This document shows, one piece after another, positions 58,133-64,000 of a DNA stretch of 64,000 bases. Made by a program: the position numbers and the translations under genes. The first letter of the stretch is position 1. Each line of letters begins with the position of its first letter. Origin of the DNA: JAEVLT01 sp044598425. Lineage in GTDB: Bacteria; Bacillota; Bacilli; Bacillales; Cytobacillaceae. The stretch lies in NCBI GenBank assembly GCA_044598425.1, contig CP172536.1:992001-1056000 (forward strand). Reading direction: 5' to 3'. A model generated the notes under the pieces. It ran no database searches and was not told the DNA's origin. It worked only from the letters and a program-made list of their open reading frames with translations.

Positions 58133-59461
58133 ATGAAGAATAAAGATCTGATTGCTAAGTACGGATTGAAAGGAAATCCGAAAACCGGTCTGACAATGAC
58201 GACGTTTGGCTTTTTTGTTGGATTTGCGGCGGTATCATTATTTGGGATAGTTGCAACAGAGTTAAACAAAGCGCTGGGACTGTCAGGATTATTGCTAGGG
58301 TTTTTAGTTGGTGCCCCGCAGCTTTTAGGTTCACTGTTAAGAATTCCTTTTGGGGCTTGGGTTGATAAAGCCGGCGGCAAAAAACCAATGCTTATCCTCC
58401 TATCAATTGGGATCATCGGGATGATTGGTTTAACTTCAATCATTTACACGGGCCAACTTACTATTGAAAAATTTCCGTGGGTCTTGTTTTTCGGGTTATT
58501 AGGCGGCTGTGGTGTAGCGACATTTTCCGTTGGCGGACCGCAATCCTCTTATTGGTTTCCAAAAAATAAACAAGGGTTGGCACTAGGAACTTATGGCGGT
58601 TTAGGAAATACAGCCCCCGGAATATTTGGTATTATTCTTCCAATGATTCTGACTGCATATGGATTGCCGGCTGCTTATACTATGTGGTTAGTGTTCTTGA
58701 TTATTGGAACGATCATTTATGCATTCTTTACAAATGATGCTTATTACTTCCAGTTGAAAAAGAAAGGTCTTTCAGATATTGAAGCGCGGAAAGTTTCAAG
58801 TGAATTGGGGCAAGAGCTTTTCCCATCAGGGAATGTAGCAACAGCTTTAAAAACTTCAGCCAAAATTCCGGGAACATGGGCATTGGTTGCATTGTATTTT
58901 ACATCTTTCGGCGGTTTTCTTGCACTTACTTCATGGTTCCCTACGTATTGGGTTAAGTTCCATGGCATGAGCATAAGAACAGCAGGTCTTTTAATGGCAC
59001 TTGGTTTTTCTCTTTTCGCCTCAATTATCCGTGTATATGGCGGACGCTTGAGCGACCGATTTGGCGGAGAAAGAATTGCCATTATGAGTTTTTCGTTTGT
59101 TCTCCTTGGATCTGTTATATTGACATTCACTACTTCGTTTGGCATTGCGCTGATTGGGGAAATTATTTTGGGAGCTGGTATGGGTATTGCCAATGCGGCC
59201 GTTTTCAAACTTGTACCAACATATGTAAGCAAAGCGCCCGGAGGAGCAAGCGGATGGGTTGGCGGACTTGGTGCATTTGGTGGCTTTGTCGTTCCGCCGT
59301 TGTTGGGGAAATTTACGGACCTCTACGGAATTAGTGGCTATGCCAAAGGATTTATCATTTATATCATTCTTGCAGTCATCTCGATCTTTATCTCTTATTT
59401 CTTAATGAAAAAATATAGCGGCCAAAAGCAAAATGTAGAGCCGACTAGAAAAACAGCTTAA
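58133..59461 (+). CDS. narK: Nitrate/nitrite MFS transporter NarK
   Basis: A 442-residue major-facilitator protein with 12 helices. It has the MFS motif GAWVDKAGGKKPM (about residues 75-87) and the nitrate-porter signatures GLLGGCGVATFSVGGPQSSYWFP (about 120-142) and AFGGFVVPPLLG (about 380-391). It moves nitrate in and nitrite out during nitrate respiration. AAAGGGAGGG precedes ATG 58133; the longer frame begins within the promoter. Expression is probably anaerobic through the Fnr box. Confidence 0.92.
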   Translation: MKNKDLIAKYGLKGNPKTGLTMTTFGFFVGFAAVSLFGIVATELNKALGLSGLLLGFLVGAPQLLGSLLRIPFGAWVDKAGGKKPMLILLSIGIIGMIGLTSIIYTGQLTIEKFPWVLFFGLLGGCGVATFSVGGPQSSYWFPKNKQGLALGTYGGLGNTAPGIFGIILPMILTAYGLPAAYTMWLVFLIIGTIIYAFFTNDAYYFQLKKKGLSDIEARKVSSELGQELFPSGNVATALKTSAKIPGTWALVALYFTSFGGFLALTSWFPTYWVKFHGMSIRTAGLLMALGFSLFASIIRVYGGRLSDRFGGERIAIMSFSFVLLGSVILTFTTSFGIALIGEIILGAGMGIANAAVFKLVPTYVSKAPGGASGWVGGLGAFGGFVVPPLLGKFTDLYGISGYAKGFIIYIILAVISIFISYFLMKKYSGQKQNVEPTRKTA

Positions 59462-59494
59462 AATGAATTTTTTTCGTATTATTTAATGCAATAC

Positions 59495-59535
59495 GTAAAG
59501 CCCACTGGAATATTCCAGCGGGCTTTACATTTGCT
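59495..59535 (+). terminator. narK terminator
   Basis: GTAAAGCCCACTGGAA pairs with TTCCAGCGGGCTTTAC around a short loop; a T-rich tract follows. Confidence 0.75.
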
Positions 59536-59699
59536 TTATCAAACTTTGAACTTATGTAATTCTTGCTGTAGTGAAACGTCACAGTAATACGGTGAGAGCT
59601 TCAAAATGTTGCTAAATGATCATAAATGGAGCATGTAGGGGCGGTCATTTTTTTGTACGATAATGATGTTCATGAAATAGTAAAAACTACTTAAAATTC

Positions 59700-59715
59700 C
59701 GTGATGTAAATCACA
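59700..59715 (+). promoter_or_regulatory. Fnr-like site upstream of the nre genes
   Basis: CGTGATGTAAATCACA matches TGTGA-N6-TCACA in all but the first base. It lies about 100 bases before the first nre reading frame. The gap 59536-59699 otherwise holds nothing recognisable. Confidence 0.6.
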
Positions 59716-59815
59716 ACATGAAGCAGTCAAACAATGGAAGATGAAGGTAAAGAAGTTTTTGAGCGAATGTGTAATTAAAAAATGGGTGATTGGAGAAGCG
59801 GGAAGAAGGGAAGGT

Positions 59816-60004
59816 ATGAAGTTTAAAAATCGCATAACGAATGGAAATTTGCAACGGTTTTTGCTGAAAAATGGGATGTTCTCGATAGGAATTTCAGTTA
59901 TCATCGTTCTTTCGATTATGTATATGCTTCATGTTGATGTGCAATATCAAAATGCACTGCCGATAATTTTTTTTGTACTGATGCTCATAACTGTTTTTTT
60001 ATGA
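59816..60004 (+). CDS. Membrane segment fused by frame to NreB-like kinase (apparent frameshift)
   Basis: A 62-residue frame with two membrane helices (GMFSIGISVIIVLSIMYML and LPIIFFVLMLITVFL), starting at ATG 59816 after GGGAAGG. It ends in TGA immediately after a T7 run; one additional T would join it in frame to the NreB-like kinase that begins at 60001, which has no ribosome site of its own. It could instead be a separate peptide coupled by ATGA overlap. I favour a membrane-anchored kinase broken by a one-base loss or a read error. Confidence 0.5.
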   Translation: MKFKNRITNGNLQRFLLKNGMFSIGISVIIVLSIMYMLHVDVQYQNALPIIFFVLMLITVFL

Positions 60005-61050
60005 TTATTTTTGTGCAAGAAAAGAAAACAAGGATACACCAAGAACAATTGCTCGCGGTAATCAAGAATAGCAGCCAAAGTATTCTGATTCTGGATAAAG
60101 AAAAAAAGATTGTAAGCATAAATGAAACGGGGAGAAAATTCCTTGGGATTGAAGCAAATCAAACTAACATCACAAATTTCTGTGATATTTGCTCAACGTT
60201 TCGGGGGGTTGATAAATTTTGCGATGTATCCTCAAACTGTTTTCTGCAAAACGATCAAGAAAACCCTGTAGAATTATCGATCAAAACAAAAACTTTTATT
60301 CCTGTTTTGGCGACAATCTCCCATTATACGACTTTGAAAGGGGAGAAAGGCATTGTTGTCAGCCTGCAAAAGGTTAGTGAAAAACGAAGGGCAGAGCATG
60401 AAAAAATTGAAAAGATGATCACCCATTCCATCTTTCAGGCTCAGGAAAAAGAGAGAAAGCTTATTTCCAGAGAGCTTCACGATGGCATTGGCCAATCGTT
60501 GTTTGGCATCCTTTTGCAAACAGATATTATCAAGACGGTTTGTAAGGACGAGAATGAGACGGAAAAACATCTTGGTATCCTTCAACAAATGGTCAAACAA
60601 ACAATTGAGGATGTTCGCAATCTGTCCTCGGAATTGAGGCCTTCAACATTAGATGACCATGGCTTTATTGCTACTTTAAAAAACTTTATTCGCGATTTTG
60701 GCAAGCGGTTTGGCATTCAAATTAACTTTACCTATATGGGGGAAAACGAACGGCTGCCGGCGGCAATCGAGACAGCCCTTTATCGAATTGCGCAGGAAGC
60801 ATTAATCAATGCTGCCAAATATGCAGGTGCGGAACGAATCGATATCGTGGTCAATAGGCTCGAACAAAGTGTGTCACTGTTCATAACGGATTTTGGAAAA
60901 GGGTTTGAACTGAATCCCGCTAATCGGAGCGGAGTCGGCTTATATAGTATGGAAGAAAGGGCTTCTATCTTGGGAGGAACTTTTCTGATCAAGTCAGAAA
61001 TCGGTAAGGGTACGCGGATACAGGTGACAATACCAATTTTATCAAGGTGA
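60001..61050 (+). CDS. nreB: NreB-like oxygen-sensing histidine kinase
   Basis: A 349-residue kinase. After a PAS-like start (KNSSQSILILDKEKKIVSINETGRKFLG) come four cysteines in NFCDICSTFRGVDKFCDVSS and NCF, candidates for the NreB-type iron-sulfur cluster; spacing differs from the staphylococcal C-x2-C-x11-C-x2-C form. Then come the HisKA_3 site RELHDGIGQSL (about residues 156-166), the HATPase N box IAQEALINAAKYAG, and GVGLYSMEERA. NreB phosphorylates NreC when O2 is low. See the preceding entry for a likely N-terminal membrane extension. Confidence 0.85.
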   Translation: MIIFVQEKKTRIHQEQLLAVIKNSSQSILILDKEKKIVSINETGRKFLGIEANQTNITNFCDICSTFRGVDKFCDVSSNCFLQNDQENPVELSIKTKTFIPVLATISHYTTLKGEKGIVVSLQKVSEKRRAEHEKIEKMITHSIFQAQEKERKLISRELHDGIGQSLFGILLQTDIIKTVCKDENETEKHLGILQQMVKQTIEDVRNLSSELRPSTLDDHGFIATLKNFIRDFGKRFGIQINFTYMGENERLPAAIETALYRIAQEALINAAKYAGAERIDIVVNRLEQSVSLFITDFGKGFELNPANRSGVGLYSMEERASILGGTFLIKSEIGKGTRIQVTIPILSR

Positions 61051-61055
61051 TGAAA

Positions 61056-61709
61056 ATGAGCAAAATTCGGATTTTTTTGGTTGATGACCATGCGGTTGTC
61101 CGTGATGGTCTGCAGATGCTGCTGAATGCACAAAAGGATATGGTCGTGATTGGGGAGGCTGCAGAAGGAAATGAGGCATTGCAGAAGATCCCGAAAACCA
61201 ATCCGGATGTCGTAATTATGGATTTAAGCATGCCGAACGGAAGGGATGGATTACCTACAACAAGTGAAATTGTTCAAAACTTTCCTCCTATTAAGGTGCT
61301 GATTCTCTCCATGCATGATGATCAGCAATCATTATTTAGAGCCTTGAAAGCAGGTGCTTCCGGTTTTTTGTTAAAATCTTCTCTTGGCCAGGAACTGGTG
61401 GATGCCATTAGACAGGTGAACTCGGGCCAGGCATATCTTCATCCGACTGCACAGAAAAGAGTTATTGAACATGTGTTCCATGATTCCGGTGAAGAATACG
61501 ATGATTCCTTTGATCTTCTCTCGGAACGGGAAAAGGAAATATTCAGCCTTGTCGCGAAAGGGTATACAAATAAAGAAATTGGAGAACTGCTTACGATCAG
61601 CCCCCGTACTGTCGAAACCCATAAAGCAAAAGCCATGGAAAAACTCAATCTTACAACAAGGCGGGACTTAGTACAATTTGCACTAAGGAGAGGCCTCCTG
61701 GATAATTAG
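61056..61709 (+). CDS. nreC: NreC-like response regulator
   Basis: A 217-residue LuxR-type regulator. The receiver has DDHAVVRDGLQ (acidic pair at residues 9-10) and the phosphorylated aspartate in VVIMDLSMP (about residue 54). The helix-turn-helix is LSEREKEIFSLVAKGYTNKE and SPRTVETHKAKAMEKL (about 150-195). ATG 61056 is chosen over 61047, which overlaps the kinase stop, because GGTGAT has better spacing. It should activate narGHJI and related genes with NreB. Confidence 0.9.
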   Translation: MSKIRIFLVDDHAVVRDGLQMLLNAQKDMVVIGEAAEGNEALQKIPKTNPDVVIMDLSMPNGRDGLPTTSEIVQNFPPIKVLILSMHDDQQSLFRALKAGASGFLLKSSLGQELVDAIRQVNSGQAYLHPTAQKRVIEHVFHDSGEEYDDSFDLLSEREKEIFSLVAKGYTNKEIGELLTISPRTVETHKAKAMEKLNLTTRRDLVQFALRRGLLDN

Positions 61710-61718
61710 GTGATATTT

Positions 61719-62582
61719 ATGGTGAACTCAACGCTAAAAGAAAGACTGAATTTACGTCTAAAATCAATTGTTGAAGCAATAAAAACAGATTTTTCAGCAC
61801 TTGCATTCTATGATCCTATTAATATGGAATTCCGATGGAAACTAGCGGTCGGTTCCTTGAATAATCGCTACATTGGTATTGTTGTCAGAAGTGGAAAAGG
61901 GATTTGCGGCAGGGTGTTAAAAACAAAAAGAGAGTTTTTGATTACTGACTTTCCTGAGGAACTTCAAGATGAATTTCTCGAATTTCCGATATTAATTGCT
62001 GAAGAATTGAAATCAGCTGTGGCGGTTCCGCTTTTTTTTCAAACTCAGTTAATCGGTGTCCTGCTTGTCGGTCAGCGGACGAAAAGAAAATTTTCCAGCG
62101 ATGAAATTCACTATTTAAATGAACTATCAGATGAGATCGTTCTCTCCTACACACTCGGAAGAAAGGGAGAACAAAACGAGGAAAAAAAAGAGGTCAAAAA
62201 GTCCTTTCTGTCCGAATACTTTGTCCAAAAGACAATCATTTGGGGAGAAAAATTAGATATTATTTTGCTTGATCAGCGGATCACATTGCTGTCCGAAAAT
62301 ACACAGCAAAAACTGATTTCTATATTTGAATTTCTGCTTGAACGCGCCTTTTTACGGGGAACAGAGCGAAAGGTGAAAGTAGTGATTGAATTAAAATCCG
62401 AGCAGCAATTTTCGATTCAAATTGAAACGGAAAAGCAAATGGAGCTTTCTGAAGCAGCATTTTCCCGCCTTGCGGACGAAGTGAGGACTTTAAATGGCAG
62501 CATTGATATGATTTTTGAAAATGAAAAAACAATACTAACGATGAATTTTTTTCTAAGCTTATTGATCGAAGATGAGCTGTGA
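61719..62582 (+). CDS. nreA: NreA-like GAF protein with a C-terminal extension
   Basis: A 287-residue protein. The first 150 residues are a GAF domain (LAFYDPINMEFRWKLAVGS, GKGICGRVLKTKREFLITDFP, AVAVPLFFQTQLIGVLLVGQ), as in NreA, the nitrate receptor that inhibits NreB. Known NreA is about 150 residues; here a further 130 follow, with RLADEVRTLNGSIDMIFENEKTILTMNFFLS at the end, which resembles the last strands of a histidine-kinase ATPase domain without its nucleotide motifs. AGGTGAT precedes ATG 61719. It probably joins nreB and nreC in one operon. Confidence 0.7.
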   Translation: MVNSTLKERLNLRLKSIVEAIKTDFSALAFYDPINMEFRWKLAVGSLNNRYIGIVVRSGKGICGRVLKTKREFLITDFPEELQDEFLEFPILIAEELKSAVAVPLFFQTQLIGVLLVGQRTKRKFSSDEIHYLNELSDEIVLSYTLGRKGEQNEEKKEVKKSFLSEYFVQKTIIWGEKLDIILLDQRITLLSENTQQKLISIFEFLLERAFLRGTERKVKVVIELKSEQQFSIQIETEKQMELSEAAFSRLADEVRTLNGSIDMIFENEKTILTMNFFLSLLIEDEL

Positions 62583-62589
62583 ACAAATT

Positions 62590-62620
62590 GGCGCCTTTTC
62601 TATGAAAAGGCGTTTTTATT
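62590..62620 (+). terminator. nre operon terminator
   Basis: CGCCTTTTC pairs with GAAAAGGCG around three bases, followed by TTTTTA. It separates nre from narG. Confidence 0.8.
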
Positions 62621-62678
62621 TAACCAATTCGAAAGAAAAATTGTGACGAATCGGGTAAATCATGATCCATAAATAAGT

Positions 62679-62711
62679 GATTTCCCTGAGCAACACCCGG
62701 ATTTTCCCTGA
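62679..62711 (+). promoter_or_regulatory. Twin TTTCCCTGA repeats upstream of narG
   Basis: TTTCCCTGA occurs at 62681-62689 and 62703-62711, 22 bases apart (about two helical turns). They are in the narG control region and are candidate regulator binding sites, for example of NreC. TACACT near 62734 could be the -10 element. Confidence 0.5.
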
Positions 62712-62769
62712 TACCTTCTTTTTTTGCTTGCGATTACACTAAAAACAAGAAAATGAAGGAGGAAAAAGA

Positions 62770-62847
62770 ATGCAAAGAATTCGCAGCTGGACCCTCCTGT
62801 TGAAAGGAGATTTATATGAAAACCAGATCGTCAAAATGGATGAATAA
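62770..62847 (+). CDS. Possible leader peptide overlapping the narG start
   Basis: A 25-residue frame after a strong GAAGGAGG site (ATG 62770): MQRIRSWTLLLKGDLYENQI and a further VKMDE. Its last 32 bases overlap narG in another frame. It may be translated before narG and affect its initiation, or be chance; the ribosome site is better than that of narG. Confidence 0.4.
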   Translation: MQRIRSWTLLLKGDLYENQIVKMDE

Positions 62848-64000
62848 ACTCCGTTTTTTAAAACCGTTGGAAAATTATTCGGACGGCTGGAGCCAGCTTT
62901 CAACCGGTAGCAGAGAATGGGAAAAAGTATACCGCGATCGTTGGCAGCATGACAAGGTTGTGCGAACAACACATGGGGTTAACTGTACTGGTTCCTGCAG
63001 TTGGAAAGTATTTGTAAAGGATGGAATCATAACGTGGGAAAACCAGCAGACTGATTATCCAAGCTGCGGACCGGATATGCCGGAGTTTGAACCAAGGGGA
63101 TGTCCTCGGGGAGCAAGCTTTTCGTGGTATGTCTACAGTCCTTTACGCGTGAAATATCCATATGTGCGTGGCAGTCTAGTAAAAATGTATCGGGAAGCAT
63201 TAGCACAAGAAAACGATCCTGTTCAAGCTTGGAAAACGATTGTGGAGAACCTAGATAAAGCCAAACAATACAAGGCCTCAAGAGGAAAAGGCGGTTTTAT
63301 TCGGACATCATGGGAAGAAGTGAACGAGATCATTTCCGCTTCACTTCATTACACTCTAAAAAAATACGGGCCTGACCGGATTGCCGGATTTACGCCAATT
63401 CCAGCCATGTCCATGGTCAGCTATGCCGCTGGTTCACGGTTTTTATCTATGCTTGGAGCCCCAATGCTCAGTTTCTATGATTGGTATGCCGATTTGCCAC
63501 CGGCTTCCCCGCAAATATGGGGCGAACAAACGGATGTTCCAGAAAGCAGTGACTGGTACAATGCCGGCTATATTATGATGTGGGGTTCAAATGTGCCGAT
63601 GACAAGAACGCCTGATGCCCACTTTATGACAGAAGTACGTTATAAAGGGACTAAAATTGTCACCGTCAGCCCCGATTATGCGGAAAACGTTAAATTTGCC
63701 GATGATTGGCTTGCGATTCATCCAGGAGAAGATGCAGCACTGGCTCAAGCCATGACACATGTTATTTTAAAAGAGTTTTATGTTGATCATCAAACAGAGT
63801 ATTTCTATCAGTACGCTCAAAAGTATACGGATCTTCCTTATTTAATTAAGTTAAAAAGGAATGGCGGCGCCTTTGCCGCGGATCATTTTTTAACCGCCAA
63901 TGATTTGGGTCTGCCATTTACAAAAGCTGAATGGAAAACAACGGTCATAGATCATAAAACAAAAAAGATTATCGTTCCGAACGGAAGCATCGGACATCGC
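62816..64000 (+). CDS. narG: Respiratory nitrate reductase alpha subunit (N-terminal part)
   Basis: The gene runs off the window, so 395 codons are visible of an expected 1,200 or so. NarG is the molybdopterin subunit that reduces nitrate to nitrite on the inner side of the membrane. THGVNCTGSCSWKVFVKDG (about residues 52-70) is the FeS-ligand H-x3-C-x3-C region; later come PRGCPRGASFSWY, SYAAGSRFLSMLG and YNAGYIMMWGSN, all typical. AAAGGAG precedes ATG 62816. Nitrate, low-oxygen and redox control through Fnr and Nre is expected. Confidence 0.95.
   Translation, partial: MKTRSSKWMNKLRFLKPLENYSDGWSQLSTGSREWEKVYRDRWQHDKVVRTTHGVNCTGSCSWKVFVKDGIITWENQQTDYPSCGPDMPEFEPRGCPRGASFSWYVYSPLRVKYPYVRGSLVKMYREALAQENDPVQAWKTIVENLDKAKQYKASRGKGGFIRTSWEEVNEIISASLHYTLKKYGPDRIAGFTPIPAMSMVSYAAGSRFLSMLGAPMLSFYDWYADLPPASPQIWGEQTDVPESSDWYNAGYIMMWGSNVPMTRTPDAHFMTEVRYKGTKIVTVSPDYAENVKFADDWLAIHPGEDAALAQAMTHVILKEFYVDHQTEYFYQYAQKYTDLPYLIKLKRNGGAFAADHFLTANDLGLPFTKAEWKTTVIDHKTKKIIVPNGSIGHR

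Noticed and set aside
59816..60004. Holin-like or toxin-type membrane peptide
   Set aside because: Two helices alone would allow it, but the one-base relation to the NreB frame and the lack of a ribosome site for NreB make a split sensor more likely.

Overview
The window is ordinary low-to-mid-GC chromosomal DNA of a spore-forming, nitrate-respiring Bacillaceae species. Gene order from about 0.5 to 57 kb follows the Bacillus subtilis med-fabH-fabF-yjaZ / yjbA-trpS-opp-spx-mecA-(cls)-coiA-pepF-yjbHIJKLMNOPQ-fabI-cotO-cotZ-yjcA ... yjcZ-spoVIF-yjcD-yjcFGH backbone. Strong AGGAGG-type ribosome sites, frequent TTG/GTG starts, a T-box, FapR boxes, Fnr boxes and spore-coat genes all fit this assignment. 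I cannot name the species.

Layout. 0-5.4 kb: tail of an epimerase-like gene, med, the FapR-controlled fabH-fabF pair, yjaZ, then an internally deleted IS1182-type element. 5.7-14.6 kb: yjbA, trpS behind a tryptophan T-box, and the oppABCDF peptide importer. 15-24.9 kb: Spx and its regulation (spxA, the adaptors mecA and yjbH/spxH), cardiolipin synthase, coiA, pepF, truncated haemoglobin yjbI, cwlQ-like yjbJ and yjbK. The gap between pepF and yjbH holds a RoxS/RsaE-type small RNA with Rex-like operators. 25-31.5 kb: yjbL, alarmone synthetase yjbM, NAD kinase, pseudouridine synthase, prpE, a CPA2 antiporter and fabI (second FapR box). 31.6-33.8 kb: coat genes cotO, a cotY/cotZ homologue, yjcA and small proteins.

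34-51.3 kb is an accessory block lying between yjcA and yjcZ, which are neighbours in B. subtilis. It holds sugar-nucleotide enzymes (GalE-like epimerase; WecB-like 2-epimerase, UDP-GlcNAc 4,6-dehydratase-like and RmlD-like reductase; Rmd-like reductase), at least five glycosyltransferases, a DUF4915-like protein, and a complete PAPS module (sat, SLC13-type permease, cysC). A serine-repeat coat-like protein and a spoVA2-like set (YhcN/YlaJ lipoprotein, spoVAC, spoVAD, spoVAEb) follow. The simplest reading is a spore-surface glycan locus, possibly making a sulfated polymer; no sulfotransferase is visible.

51.4-57 kb returns to the backbone (yjcZ, spoVIF, yjcD, yjcF, yjcG, yjcH) with a second IS1182-type remnant. 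At 57.2 kb a tRNA-Val(GAC) is followed by wreckage of an integrated element (frameshifted tyrosine recombinase, deleted repressor, operator-like repeats). From 58 kb to the end is an anaerobic nitrate module: narK behind a perfect Fnr box, an nreB-like oxygen sensor kinase apparently split by a homopolymer frameshift, nreC, an enlarged nreA-like GAF protein, and the start of narG, which runs off the window.
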